Positions 1 to 9,411 of a stretch of 15,062 nt of DNA are shown in pieces. The stretch is from contig MU859454.1 in assembly GCA_033297205.1 (NCBI GenBank), positions 1 through 15,062 on the forward strand, written 5' to 3'. The notes below the pieces were generated by a model. The model was not told the DNA's origin, searched no databases, and saw only the letters and a program-made list of their open reading frames with translations. Source of the DNA: Pseudoneurospora amorphoporcata. Taxonomy: Eukaryota > Ascomycota > Sordariomycetes > Sordariales > Sordariaceae. Numbering within the stretch: position 1 is the first letter of the stretch; every line of letters starts with the position of its first letter. A program made the translations under genes and the position numbers.

Positions 1-47
1 GTACCGATTCCGTTTGGCATAAGAAGGCCTTGAAGCCCAACCTTCTC

Positions 48-578
48 CTAGAGGTTGAGAAGATCAACAAGGCCTTCGAGACCAAAGAAGTTTATCAGCG
101 GAATTGAACTATTGTTCCAAGCCCAGAAACCTGCCCTTGTCACATGCTGGCCATGGTCGAAGGCTTCAATGACGAGTTTCAGAGGATTTTGATCGTGGCC
201 CAGGCCGAGACGGACGCGGTACCCGACAGGGACAGCCCAGACCGGCGCTCGGGAAGAGTCCTCGCCTATACAATCGTGGACAGTTGACTCCACGTCCAAG
301 ACGGGTAAGTTCCTATTGCGCTCGTAAAACAAGGATGTTCCGCGAGAAGACAAGATCTTGACAACAACCAGACCGTTTTGACCAAAGCCTAGGCCAAGGT
401 GCTTGCCGCTAATGCCTTGGATATGGTGACCGATGTCAATGTCGGCGGTCGGCGCACTACCAATGGTCCAACAATCCCCATGCTTGGGCGGTTTGGCAAA
501 CTCAACGTGGTAGATGGCGCCCGTGTTTTGGACCGTGACGCGGGCAACCACGTTGGCTGAGGAGGCGAGAGTCGACAT
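48..578 (-). CDS. Small FHA-domain protein (176 aa, intronless)
   Basis: Single-exon protein built almost entirely of one forkhead-associated (FHA) fold, a module that normally binds phosphothreonine peptides. Visible FHA landmarks are I39-G40, then D46-I47 in the second strand, the S57-x-x-H60 motif, and S77-S78-R79-G80-T81 where most family members have S-x-N-G-T. The arginine that usually follows the first glycine (GR) is serine here (G40-S41), and the Asn of NGT is Arg, so two phosphate/loop-contacting positions are changed; binding may be altered or lost. No kinase or other catalytic domain follows; the C-terminus (residues 130-176) is hydrophobic and unassigned. The start is the first ATG, followed by a plausible Ser/Ala-rich N-terminus. 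A TATA-like box lies about 255 bp upstream on the same strand. FHA assignment is by motif pattern only; the biological role is unknown. Confidence 0.75.
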   Translation of the reverse strand: MSTLASSANVVARVTVQNTGAIYHVEFAKPPKHGDCWTIGSAPTADIDIGHHIQGISGKHLGLGFGQNGLVVVKILSSRGTSLFYERNRNLPVLDVESTVHDCIGEDSSRAPVWAVPVGYRVRLGLGHDQNPLKLVIEAFDHGQHVTRAGFWAWNNSSIPLINFFGLEGLVDLLNL

Positions 579-830
579 GGTGGCTTAGGTTGCCGTCGCT
601 GAGGAAGGGGCTGAACAATGGTTTGAGTATGAGCTGAAAGAAGGGTCGCAAGAAAGCCGAGATCCGCTGCGAGAAAAGCGGCGTCAAGAACAAGAGACTG
701 TGGGGTTGGCAAGGGGAGTGCAGTGACGTATGGTGATGATTTTGTTGGCGCGTCCGTCACTTTCCGTTGTGCGCTGGTTGTTTTGTGGTTCAGTTGTTTG
801 GGGGAATGAGGTGGGTCGGGAAGAACTGCC

Positions 831-840
831 CTTAAATAGT
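831..840 (-). promoter_or_regulatory. TATA-like box of the FHA gene
   Basis: On the minus strand this reads ACTATTTAAG, the only TATA-like element in the 320 bp upstream of the ATG at 578. The spacing (about 255 bp) implies a leader of roughly 220 nt. Inference from sequence only. Confidence 0.35.
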
Positions 841-1647
841 ATTCAGTACTCGCGAAACTCCCCCGGCCGGCAGGCAGGCAGTCTGTGGGCAAGCAGCAGG
901 TGAATGGGACGGGGCGCGGTCGCGTAGACGGAGGATGCCTGCCCCAGGTTATGGAAACCTCCCTCGTGGAAGGTACGGCGGTCGGACCGGGGACCTATAT
1001 GTCTGGTTTTGCACCGAACCTGAGGTGCCTGCCTATAGCATATATCGAGAAAGGCCGGGCTGCTGCCGTCATCATGAAAGATCGTCCTGTCCAAGATGGG
1101 CGCGCAATGTAAACATGTCCTATGATCGTCCAGAAAACCTATCACTCAATATAGGTATGCAATCCACTTCCTCTGGCCTGTCGCATTGTATATTTATCTA
1201 CCTGCTCTCTGCCCTCTTCATATCCGAGCAAGTACTGCTTAACCTCACCATCCTAGCTACCATGCATTGTAAATCCTGTTATCCAACCGGACTCACGCCC
1301 CAAATACTAATCCATCTTCCCAACAGTGGGGCTGTCTCTATTCCCCGACCAAAATAGTCATACCCGATACTTGCACGTTAGGTCTAGGGTGGAACCACAC
1401 GGCCGTTGAGTCTACGACGCAATCTACGCCTCCATCCTGCCAAGTCAGGAGGACCGTTCTCCTGTTGCTCCTGTTGCTCCTCATTGTTTACTTCAACAGG
1501 TCCTCCAAGCTGTGCTAAGGAGCGTAACTCGCGAGCGAGCGCGCAGGGTGCTCTCTTGCGTTTGGCAGGTCTGGTTGGTTGCTGGCTTTCCTGTCCCGGC
1601 AGTGGCTGGGGATTTGCTGTGGCTCCATGTTGGCTGATGACGTTGTT
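841..1647. other. Intergenic stretch, no gene seen
   Basis: Distal promoter of the FHA gene and 3' flank of the next minus-strand gene. Short open frames occur on both strands but have no splice structure, recognisable domain or coding-like composition. A small CTGTTGCTC tandem repeat lies near 1462-1481. I see nothing else. Confidence 0.5.
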
Positions 1648-2543
1648 TTAAGTATTGCCGTGGTCAGAAAGGGAGGGAGCGGCTGGGTCGGTCGGAGGTT
1701 GATGCACGGCTGCCGTGTGTTGGGGCGCGTCCGACGGTTGTGGTGCCGGCGCTGCGGGTGCTAGAACCGGAGACGATGGCGGTTGGGTAGAAGTGTGAGT
1801 AGGGGCTCGGTTAGTCGTCTCTGGAGGAGGGTCCTTTTCGCCCCTCAACTCGGGATACATCTCTTTCAGTTTCCAAGCCAGCTTTCTTTGAAGAACTGGG
1901 TTGATCCGTAGTGGGTTGATCTGCAGTGGTTCAGACCGAGGCACCAACTCGTTATAACGCTCAAGAGAGTCGATAAGCCACCTATAGTAGGCACGGCAAA
2001 GCTCTGGACGACTTATATCTTTCTCCAGGTAATTTTGACGATGAGACTGGAACAACTCCCACTGGGAGCTCTCCCACTCAAAGTATCTGAGCTGTTCGGC
2101 CAAGAATGCTATGTTTTGGCTGTCTTCTACGTCAAACTCGCTCTGGTACGGGTCTACGGGGAACGCTGCTCCCGACGGAAAGGCGCCTGACAGTTTTCGT
2201 CTAACGTCCTTGGCCATTCTGTAGAGTTCATGGCGGTCTAGCTGTTGTGGAAGGGCAAGATGTCTGCGAATCTGGTTAGCATTCCCTTCAAAGCTTCTAC
2301 AATCCCCAATGAGGGTAAAGTGCCACTATGTCCATACCTATAGAGACCCAAATGGACCTGTGTCCAATCCAGGACCCAGCCGTATGGGCCTTCAGCGGGG
2401 GTTCCATTAAACGAGGCTCGGTGGACAAATGGTCCCCTTATTTGTCCAATGGGGATGCCTTGGTGAAATTCCTCCTCGGTAGGGGTTGCTGCCGCTGGTG
2501 CTGCCGCTGATGATGCCGCTGGTGATGCCGCTGGTGACGCCAT
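1648..2543 (-). CDS. Two-exon orphan protein (273 aa), helical core with disordered Ala/Pro ends
   Basis: CDS is complement(join(1648..2263, 2338..2543)). The frame closes soon after 2264 unless a 74-nt intron (2264-2337) is removed: donor GTATGG, branch site TGCTAACC, acceptor TTCGCAG, phase 2 (AG|A, Arg69). The splice joins two open frames into one protein. The start ATG at 2543 opens an Ala/Ser repeat (residues 1-20, MASPAASPAASSAA-type). Another in-frame ATG lies at 2663 but is upstream of a normal leader, so it was not chosen. Residues 85-210 are rich in aromatic and charged residues (FEWES, QWELFQ, YYRWLIDSLERYNEL) and look helical; an I-N-P-L-R-I-N-P duplication is at about 184-191; residues 213-273 are a Pro/Ala/Thr-rich disordered tail. 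No family is recognised. Promoter spacing and intron type match the plus-strand cluster at 6698-13186, but clear sequence homology to it is not evident. Confidence 0.8.
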
Positions 2544-2679
2544 GTTGCTTGTGAAGTGATGTGTGGTAGTTTGACGAAAGTTGCTCGGTTTAGAGTTGAG
2601 ACAAGTTGCGATGCTTGACGAAGTTGTGACAGAGTGTTGGAATATCTTGAAGGGAGTAATCAAACAAAGAAGTGAGATC

Positions 2680-2687
2680 TTTTAAAA
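2680..2687 (-). promoter_or_regulatory. TATA-like box of the 2543 gene
   Basis: Palindromic TTTTAAAA lies 144 bp upstream of the ATG at 2543 on the minus strand, the same TATA-to-ATG distance seen for the genes at 10103 and 12575. The leader is CA/CT-rich and ends ACAAGCAACATGG, a good fungal start context. Confidence 0.4.
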
Positions 2688-2689
2688 GA

Positions 2690-3222
2690 CCGGGACCTTG
2701 ACGAAGGGCGTCCATTGTTGCCATTGATTGTGTCAATCGCCTATTCCATATGACTGAACCTATTATCCAGTTGTGCAAACTGTCAGCTCTATTGTTCCAG
2801 GCATTGATTCAGTTCTACTCATTGTCTCTTTCTCAGTGCGCATGAGATCAAACCCATTCGTGACATGGTGGAGATATGTCCTATTGCATTATACAAGACA
2901 ATAGGCCAACGGGATGGGCAATTGACGTGCGGAAACATGGGATGGCATGGTCGGGTGGATCTTGCGGTCGATATCATCTCGGAGGCCGACGCAGATGTGT
3001 TTCGTCTGGACTTGTCGATCGGACAAGTGTGACACTGACGGAATGTGGGATGGGAAAAGCCTGATTCTGATACATGGGTCAATTGGTGGCACTGTGTTGG
3101 GGTCAAAGAAAACGCTTCTTTCAGTCACGCAGTGCGAGTCGACCGAAGAGGGAGGGAAGGACGGAGACCGTGGCAACAAAGGGAAGCAGGGTTGACATGA
3201 AGGGGCTCCTTGGGTGTACTCT
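2690..3222. other. Intergenic stretch, no gene seen
   Basis: Distal promoter side of the minus-strand gene starting at 2543. Overlapping short frames on both strands have no splice signals, domains or repeats that support a gene. Confidence 0.4.
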
Positions 3223-3223
3223 A

Positions 3224-3345
3224 CAAGAGGACAAAAAGGGAAAAAGGAAAAGAGGAGAAAAAAAGAAAAGGAAAAGAGGTATAAGAGAGAAAAAGGGACG
3301 AGAGAAAAAGAGAAGATGATTAAAAGAAGAAAAATGGAAAGTGAA
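3224..3345 (+). repeat. Polypurine tract (about 120 bp of almost pure A/G)
   Basis: The plus strand is nearly all A and G here, with an uninterrupted purine run of 47 nt at 3233-3279. The Lys/Glu/Arg-rich open frames across it come from this composition and are not supported as genes. Such tracts can form triplex (H-) DNA, disfavour nucleosomes or mark promoters; which applies is not visible from sequence. Confidence 0.7.
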
Positions 3346-4559
3346 CGATTCGCAAGCCTGCCTGCGTGGTACCATAAACCTTTTCCGTCCTGTATTGCTC
3401 AAGTCCAGGAAGGAACAGTTTCCACGGTACCTGCCCTGGTTTTCACTCAGATACTGTGACCCTCGTATGCACCTACTGCTCCTGTCAATTCGGCTCACTC
3501 CGCAATCTCCGGAACAAGGTATGGGCTCGGACAAGGAAAGATCGAAGAAGGTGCAACTTCTTTATTGTGTCATTGTGGACAAAGATTACGAATGAGGGAC
3601 ACAGACATCGAGAGAAAGAAGGTATCGACTTCACGTCCATCTCCACCACGAGCTGTCATGCAACCCCTTTTGAGCCGCAACTTGCGACAGCATTGGGTGA
3701 TGCAAAAAGAATTGATCCAGTTGACGTCGAGTGATGAAGCGAAAGTGCGTGGTCCCTGCCCTGGTCACCCCGCCCCCACCTTCCTTTAACCAGAACGAAC
3801 TGTGGTCTTGGCAGGGGCATATCGTGGCGCCTGCGGGGCTGTGGCGGTGCGTGCCCGGGGGGTTAACGATGCCCCGCTGTTGACCTCATCCCTTCACTCT
3901 TTCCTCGACAAGTCGACCGTGCGCCGTGAGGAAATATCGCACAGGAATTTGGGTCATCTCTCACTTCTAGTAGCAACCGAATGTTCTGGATGTAATCGGA
4001 TCGCAAGTCTTGTCAATCCACGACATAGGGCATTGGTAGAAGTTCACCTGTTAAATATGGACTCCTCCACTCAAGCTTCTGCATTCGACCTTTGTCTGGC
4101 CGAGGATAGGTAGCCGCTTGCCGTTACGCTTGGTATATACTCTAGATCTCCTTTAGAAAAACGCAAGAATGACCAGTACTTATTCGTCGAGTAGGCACGA
4201 GCGAACAGACTGTTGAGTCGAACACGGAAAGGGGGCAAGTGACAATACGTAGATGGTCCTGCGGCTGCCTCTGCTGGTGGTGGAGAGAGTGGGGGAAGTA
4301 GAGTCGAATCAGCCTTCGGTGGACGTTCCTTCTGTCATTAACGTTTCTCTCGATGCAGGCTTATCGCAAACAGTGGGAGTGTTGTGCCAGCTTGCCTAGT
4401 CTGTAGCGGCATTCCCGCGGGATTCCTATGCTCACCGATAGCTCTCAAACATATTGGCGCCGAGCAAATACAAATACCAACCACACAAGCTCAAACTCTG
4501 CAAAGCAAAGCAAGGCAAACAAGTGCGGTTCTAAGCCGCCCAAATTTTGAATACAAATA
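3346..4559. other. Gene-poor stretch
   Basis: No open frame here has convincing codon pattern, splice structure or a recognisable domain. TATA-like GGTATATAC near 4132 could belong to a transcript on the plus strand, but no coding sequence follows in a clear way. Confidence 0.4.
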
Positions 4560-5130
4560 TCGCTCGTCTCATCCGTCACTTCTCTTGCTTTTGGGGACAG
4601 ATTGTAGCTGTTCATGTCTGCTTCAACTTCTCACTTCTTCCTTGTCCCTTCCTTTGCTCACTCCCAACCCATATGACGTAAAGACTCACGGTTTGCGGCT
4701 TCGACTTCAAGGTCTTGAAGCCTTCGTTCTTATTCCCTCCTCTTTCCAATATCTTTCCCCAACAATACCACAGCTATGAAGATGTTCTGAGGCCTTCCAT
4801 CTCTCCCGTGACCTTTCCCTCATTCTTCCTTCGCTATAGCTACTATTTTTCTTTTATTTCCTCGTCTTTCTTTTTTTCTGCCTCCGACTCTTGTGCTGTC
4901 TCGGCTATATCGCACGCTATGTCTGTCTGTTAGTGCTTCCCCGCTGTAGCCATTGAAACCTAGGAGCCGCACTATCACTAACACACTCCTTCTTTCCCCA
5001 CTTTTCCCCCACCCATTCTTCGACCGCCAACCGTCCGCGCCGTGCAGACAACGCAGGTCGGGTGTTCTTTTCTGCCCCTGCTTGCCCGACCGAGTTATCG
5101 ACCTTTTCTCCTCCCCATGCCAACACAATT
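4560..5130 (+). other. Pyrimidine-rich, leader-like stretch with short upstream ORFs
   Basis: Long CT-rich runs (for example the Tyr-rich segment 4834-4880) resemble the leaders of fungal transcripts on the plus strand. The ATGs that occur in it are short-lived (ATG at 4776 stops after four codons; ATG at 4919 stops after four codons). A branch-like CACTAAC at about 4976 followed by a pyrimidine tract and CAG acceptors near 5050 could mark a leader intron. No protein of convincing quality follows, so this may be a non-coding or regulatory transcript; inference only. Confidence 0.2.
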
Positions 5131-6050
5131 AACACATACACCGGAAGTCATGAACCTGTGCTCGACACGAACAACCGCGACTGAGGTTTGACACAAGGTC
5201 GTTTCTCAAGGGACAGCTACCGATACTCGACAGCTGGCGACGATGCCAAGGCCCCATGTTCGAACCTCAGGATACATATCATCCCATCTTCTCAGTAACA
5301 AAATGAATACTCCGAATTACCAAGGTACCCTACCCCCATCCTATTGTCTGCTTGTGCTAAATAGGAAGAGTATCCACCATGACAGTGGGGAAAACAGCTG
5401 GAAAATCTAGGAACAATAGCAGCGTCCAATCCTCAATAGGGTACCTTTCGATGACATAACTTTGAGCCAGGAAATCCGGCCCATTACAAACAGGCATGGA
5501 TTCTCCATTAACGATAAGATTCAGTGAAGGCTATCTTCAACAGGAACTTGAATGATCTGCATAAAGCTATGTAAAAGTCCATGCACATATTACGGCATAT
5601 ATGCTAGCTGTACCCTTGGTTGCAGAAAGAAAATGATTCTCGTCGCCGAAGCCTACAGCATTTGTGTATAAAGCACGTGAAAAAACACGGCAAAGACTTT
5701 CGGATCTCCGGGCTGACGACACACCTCCGGGACGGGCATACATACTCTACATATATGCAAAACCCGGCAGGAGGACGGCATATAGGTGCGTGAAAAGTGT
5801 CTGCTCGAATCTAATTTCACAAACGCACTGCGTGGAGAGGGCATTAGTTGTTTTATGATGGGAAGGAGCTACATCAACATTGATCCTCGCTACCGGCCTC
5901 CCTGAGAAAATGTCGTAGTTCAAGACAATCCTGGGAAATACATGTGCCTAGGAAGGAAGGACTGTCTATCCATACTTACTCCGTCAGTTTTAATGAGAGA
6001 AATACCGTGACCTCGTTGTCCTCATTTCATTCGTGTTTCCAATCGATCAA

Positions 6051-6052
<2 letters not shown>
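5131..6052. other. Intergenic stretch; only very small open frames
   Basis: A 35-codon frame starts at 5303 (ATGAATACTCCG...) and a cryptic 45-nt intron could be drawn in it, but nothing else supports it. No domain, RNA gene or repeat is visible in the rest. Confidence 0.35.

Positions 6053-6085
<33 letters not shown>
6053..6085 (+). repeat. T33 homopolymer
   Basis: An uninterrupted run of 33 thymines on the plus strand. It could be slippage-expanded, or the poly(A) tail of something retroposed on the minus strand whose body would lie at higher coordinates; no obvious target-site copies were found around it. Homopolymers this long are also prone to length error in sequencing. Confidence 0.9.
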
Positions 6086-6086
<1 letters not shown>

Positions 6087-6516
6087 GCTTCGAAAAAACA
6101 TCAACCAAATTCACTTTTCCATTTCACTTACCGGGTCATCCAATCCCGGGAAACTTTCATGGTACTAGCACACAATTCCGGCTTTCCGTCGCCAATGTGC
6201 CGTCCTGGTCCAAGAGAAAAATGGAGTGTCCAGAGAAATCATCCATGGCGTTCCCACCATATAAACATTCCACGCATGGGTAGTATAGATGGGAAATAGG
6301 CACGCCTCGGAGTGCTACCCTTGAGGATACTGCTAGGCACATGGGTACCTTATATAATCCCGAAACAGGATCTGTACCAGGTACTATGTGGTCTAGTGAA
6401 TGCGTTGCGAAATGCTTGTGTGCAACGGAAGAATTACACTTCACACGTGCGGCGGACGTCCGACAGAACCTTAACCTTGAATGACCATTCACCCACAGTC
6501 TCAAGGTTTATTGCCG

Positions 6517-6625
6517 TATAATTTGTACTATAAAAATACTTCCACTCCCTAATTTCCAACAGTCACCTTCGTCTGCTGAACACCATCCACAACAGTCATC
6601 TTCCTTTGCTGAACATCATCCGCAA
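6517..6625 (+). promoter_or_regulatory. Core promoter and duplicated leader of the 6698 gene
   Basis: TATAAAAA lies at 6529-6536, 169 bp before the ATG. The leader holds two tandem 33-bp copies (6560-6592 and 6593-6625), differing at five positions, three of them C to T. Removing one copy gives a TATA-to-ATG distance of 136 bp, matching the 138-144 bp of the other genes with this promoter layout, so the duplication is probably a late change in this gene. Confidence 0.55.
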
Positions 6626-6697
6626 AAAAGGACACTGGATTATTCCATCACCATCACAGTCACTTTTACAAGACTTCACCCATCATTTACCACAGCA

Positions 6698-7187
6698 ATG
6701 TCGTCAAATACAGCACCGCGAACCCCTCCCTCTCAGGGCAGCTTTCCACACTTCAACTTGAAGTTTGCTCCCCTTCCTTCGTATGTTTAACCTCTGTTCC
6801 CGGGCAGTAATTCGTTTCTGTCCACGTATTATCTACTGGCTCTATACTAACGAAAATGGTAGGCCTGCCTGGGTGCGCTCAGACAACGACATGGAGGCGA
6901 GCTTTTCTTCTTTTTCCCGTCGGTCTCCGGCAGATACATGTATATCAAGAACCAGGCCCAGTTCACCCACTTCTACCGCCCCAGCAGCCGGTACCACCAA
7001 CCCAATCGACTGTCCCCTCCATGTACCTCGCTCTATCAACCCAGTCCACCCCATCGATGCCGCGCCCCTTCCGGACCCGCTCGATGAAGAGATCGCGGCA
7101 CTCACACTGCGAGGTTCCAGATCCCAAGCGCAGAACGCCAGATTCCAACGGATGCGAATGATTGAGGAGCAGCTGCGACATGCCTAA
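6698..7187 (+). CDS. Two-exon orphan protein (135 aa as spliced), frame interrupted by TAA
   Basis: CDS is join(6698..6780, 6863..7187). Exon 1 encodes 27 residues plus two bases; the 82-nt intron has donor GTATGT, a perfect TACTAAC branch site and acceptor GGTAG, phase 2 (TC|G, Ser28). Residues 29-31 are P-A-W. Residues 32-90 are Ser/Thr/Pro-rich and probably disordered; residues 97-134 are a charged helix (LDEEIAALTL, then RFQRMRMIEEQLR). It stops at TAA 7185-7187, but the same frame is open again immediately and continues to 7628. So this is either the N-terminal half of a longer ancestral protein cut by a nonsense change, or a gene whose stop is skipped by splicing. No known family recognised. 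First member of the plus-strand two-exon gene cluster. Confidence 0.7.
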
Positions 7188-7214
7188 ACCAAGCCTCGTC
7201 AGGAAGCCTACGAG

Positions 7215-7628
7215 ATGGTCGAGTATCGCTCTATCGAAGCCGTCAGAGCCGAGCTCCGGGAAGCCCGCCGCATGGTCGGGCAAATGGAAAACTCGATTCG
7301 ACGACAAGCGGGGATAATCGCCAACCTCCAACGGGAGATACGCGACATCCAACGCGAAATCGACGAGCGAGAGGGAGTCCCTGGCAGGTACCAGGAAATA
7401 AGGAACCGGGAATTTGATTTACGATTCAGACGGAGGGACCTGTCAAAGGCGGAAGAGCTCTTGTATGGCTATGGGTCTGCTCGAGGCTTCTACATGAGTA
7501 CGGTAGAGGAGGCAACGGCCACGATTGAGAACATACCTCCTGAGCAACTCTACCGGGATTTCAAGGAGGCAAAGGCGGCGGCGGTGTTTGGCATCACAGG
7601 TCATGGATATTTCGATATTTTGGGGTAG
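7215..7628 (+). CDS. Coiled-coil open frame, continuation of the 6698 gene after an in-frame stop
   Basis: This frame (137 aa from its first ATG) is in the same phase as exon 2 of the 6698 gene and separated from it only by TAA at 7185 and nine sense codons. Residues 6-55 are a strong coiled-coil candidate (IEAVRAELREARR, then NLQREIRDIQREIDE), 60-82 are Arg/Glu/Asp-rich, and 93-137 are more globular. It has no TATA box, leader or start context of its own, so independent translation is unlikely. Read through the stop, the whole gene would be about 282 codons. A 180-nt in-frame cryptic intron (donor GTACCT at 7023, CCTAAAC near 7183, acceptor CGTCAG ending 7202) would also bypass the stop, but would remove helix-coding sequence. 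Confidence 0.5.
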   Translation: MVEYRSIEAVRAELREARRMVGQMENSIRRQAGIIANLQREIRDIQREIDEREGVPGRYQEIRNREFDLRFRRRDLSKAEELLYGYGSARGFYMSTVEEATATIENIPPEQLYRDFKEAKAAAVFGITGHGYFDILG

Positions 7629-8333
7629 AGGGTGGATGGCGTTGATAAGTACCTGCACAGAGACCCTTTTCCCGCTGGATTTTACTGGCCTGTGCCCAAC
7701 ATTGGTGCTTGGAGGTAGAAAGGGACGCTCAGTTTGTGAATACAGCTTCTGTTTTAGCCATGTTCGGCTTCAGGATCAGTGTTGAGCAAGATGGATATCT
7801 TGGTTGGCATTCGATGTCGATCCACACATGTACTTATATCGAGGGTTCCCATTCTCCCTTTCGTTCTCTTTCTCCTCCTTCAACCAACAAGTTCACCACC
7901 ACATTTGTTCCTCGTGATGCCTTTGTCAGGTACGCTCACTACGTTTGCTTTGGCAGGCATGACCCATGTACTACGGTGTATAAAGGGTGCATGTTACCGG
8001 GATTCCTGTACTTCTTCTTCTTGACCAACAAGACGACACTACCCATTCTCCATTTTTCCTTCTTGAAGGGAGTGTGTCGTCTCGGCCCTTAGTACCCTGG
8101 TCCGTTTGGATTTCCCGAGGCCATGTAGTAGGAAGTGTAGCTGCTGGCCACTTCGTCGGGGCTGCATTAAACCCCTTTCTTCTAGATAGATGCATCTACC
8201 AGCATCGAATGACACTCGTCTGGATTCACCCCAATTTCTATATATGCGCAACAATCACCCTTTACGTTTGCTGTTTGTCTTAGTAGGTAGCTTGACTTTC
8301 CTATAAAATAACACAGTGAATGCAACATCAGCC
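7629..8333. other. Intergenic stretch, no gene seen
   Basis: 3' flank of the 6698-7628 gene and distal promoter of the next gene. Overlapping small frames on both strands have no supporting signals. TATA-like GTATAAAG at about 7977 and CTATAAAATA near 8301 are not followed by coding sequence. Confidence 0.4.
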
Positions 8334-8530
8334 GAGAACCTGGAGTGGACATTTGACCTTTCGCTGTTCATAGTGCCCATTGACTGTTCACAGGACAGGG
8401 ACTTGGCACGGAACAACCTTAACTCTGACCTTTACACATCCGGTCTGACTTCACTGGACTTTAAACCTGGAGGGATTCTCCTATTCAAATCCTCTATAAA
8501 TTCGGTTCTTCAGCCCACTTTACAAGCCAG
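8334..8530 (+). promoter_or_regulatory. Promoter of the 8633 gene (upstream element, TATA, downstream block)
   Basis: GAGAACCTGGAGTG (8334-8347) lies 161 bp before TATAAAT (8495-8501); a CCCACTTTACAAG block starts at 8514, 19 bp from the start of the TATA; the ATG is 138 bp after the TATA. All three parts recur upstream of the genes at 10103 and 12575, at similar spacing. Confidence 0.5.
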
Positions 8531-8632
8531 CTTCCTTCTCAAACCACCACCTCAAAGCACATATTAGGTACTTTAGACCTAATCCTTCCTATCAACAACC
8601 AATTTTATTACGAAACCCCTCCTTGAAACAAA

Positions 8633-9357
8633 ATGTCCATGGCCAAGGCATTTCGTGACGTTCAACGGGGCCTGGTCCCCCAAAGGCCCCAACGGAAACG
8701 AATCTCCTTGATTGTTCGACGACGACGGGGTCGTCGACACAATACCATCGACGTAAGCTTGTCTCCATCTCGGACTCGCCTTCCAAACCAGTGCCTTGAA
8801 ATTTACATACGATCCTAACCCAGAATCAGGCTCGACGACCTCAACATTTACCCAGGGGCATCCACCCCAAACGCACTCACCCCACCAAACCAGTCTCAAC
8901 ATTATTCAGGACTCCAGTCGGTTCACCAGTCATTGTCAGCGTCACAGAGACCCTCACGAACCATTCGTTCGGATGCGTTCCCGCTTCTGCTTCTAACCTC
9001 CTGACACCCGATTCGCACTCCTACTCCTCAGCACGCCAGTCAGTCCAGTTCACTTTCAATCACGAAGCAGTTCAAAAGAAGGAGCTCGCGTATTGGCCAG
9101 CCTGGTACCATCAGCAGCGCCAATGGGAACTCCAGCAGGCCAAGCTCAACAGCACGCTGGACGAGACATACCGGTTGGATTTGGTAGAACGGCGGTGGGA
9201 CCTGGTAGAGCTGATGATTTTGGGGGAGTTGCTGATGAAGTTAGTTCTTGGAGTGGCGCGGGAGAACGAACGGAGACGACAGCTGAGACTTCAAGAGGAG
9301 ATGAAGATGGAGCTTGAGCTGGAGGGAGAAGCCGGATTTGACTCCAACGAAGATTAG
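8633..9357 (+). CDS. Two-exon orphan protein (217 aa) with Y-x-PAWY C-terminal domain
   Basis: CDS is join(8633..8752, 8824..9357). The 71-nt intron has donor GTAAGC, branch CCTAACCC and acceptor CCCAG, phase 0 after Asp40; splicing fuses exon 1 to a frame open to TAG at 9355. The ATG has a good context (AAACAAAATG). Residues 18-36 are very basic (RPQRKR, then RRRRGRRH) and could be a nuclear-localisation signal. Residues 41-120 are Ser/Thr/Pro-rich. Residues 130-135 are YWPAWY, followed by a charged helical region (QWELQQ, LDETYRLDLVERR, REN-ERRRQLRLQEE) and an acidic end (EAGFDSNED). The C-terminal 90 residues align with the protein at 10103, sharing Y-x-P-A-W-Y, EL, LDE-x-x-RL-x-L and a final acidic tail; N-termini are unrelated. 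No known family; possible nuclear or protein-binding role is inference. Confidence 0.8.
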
Positions 9358-9411
9358 TCGTCCAAGGAAGAGCACTAGGAGGTAACGGTATCGAAGTAGG
9401 AATGGTCTTGT

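Noticed and set aside
389..892. 167-codon minus-strand frame overlapping the FHA gene and its promoter
   Set aside because: It is out of phase with the FHA frame, Pro/Ser/Arg-rich without a domain, and its first part is promoter and leader sequence.
2544..2663. In-frame upstream ATG at 2663 for the two-exon minus-strand gene
   Set aside because: It lies only about 20 bp after the TATA-like box, and the 40 extra codons look like leader; the ATG at 2543 has better context and spacing.
3121..3534. Minus-strand frame over the polypurine tract, Phe/Leu/Ser-rich
   Set aside because: The composition follows directly from the pyrimidine strand; no start context, domain or splice signals.
4384..4779. 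131-codon plus-strand frame
   Set aside because: No ATG at its apparent start, low-complexity Leu/Ser content from CT-rich DNA, no domain; better read as leader DNA.
5250..5270. GTTCGAAC resembling a tRNA T-loop
   Set aside because: No acceptor, D or anticodon arms can be folded around it.
6157..6504. 115-codon minus-strand frame
   Set aside because: It overlaps the promoter side of the 6698 gene, with no domain or splice support.
7170..7200. Stop-codon A-to-I RNA editing as the explanation for the TAA in the 6698 gene
   Set aside because: Editing in Sordariomycetes typically restores TAG to TGG; TAA would need two edits.
7709..8283. Overlapping plus-strand frames downstream of the 6698 gene
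   Set aside because: They begin at non-ATG codons and lack domain, promoter and intron support; they are 3' flank.
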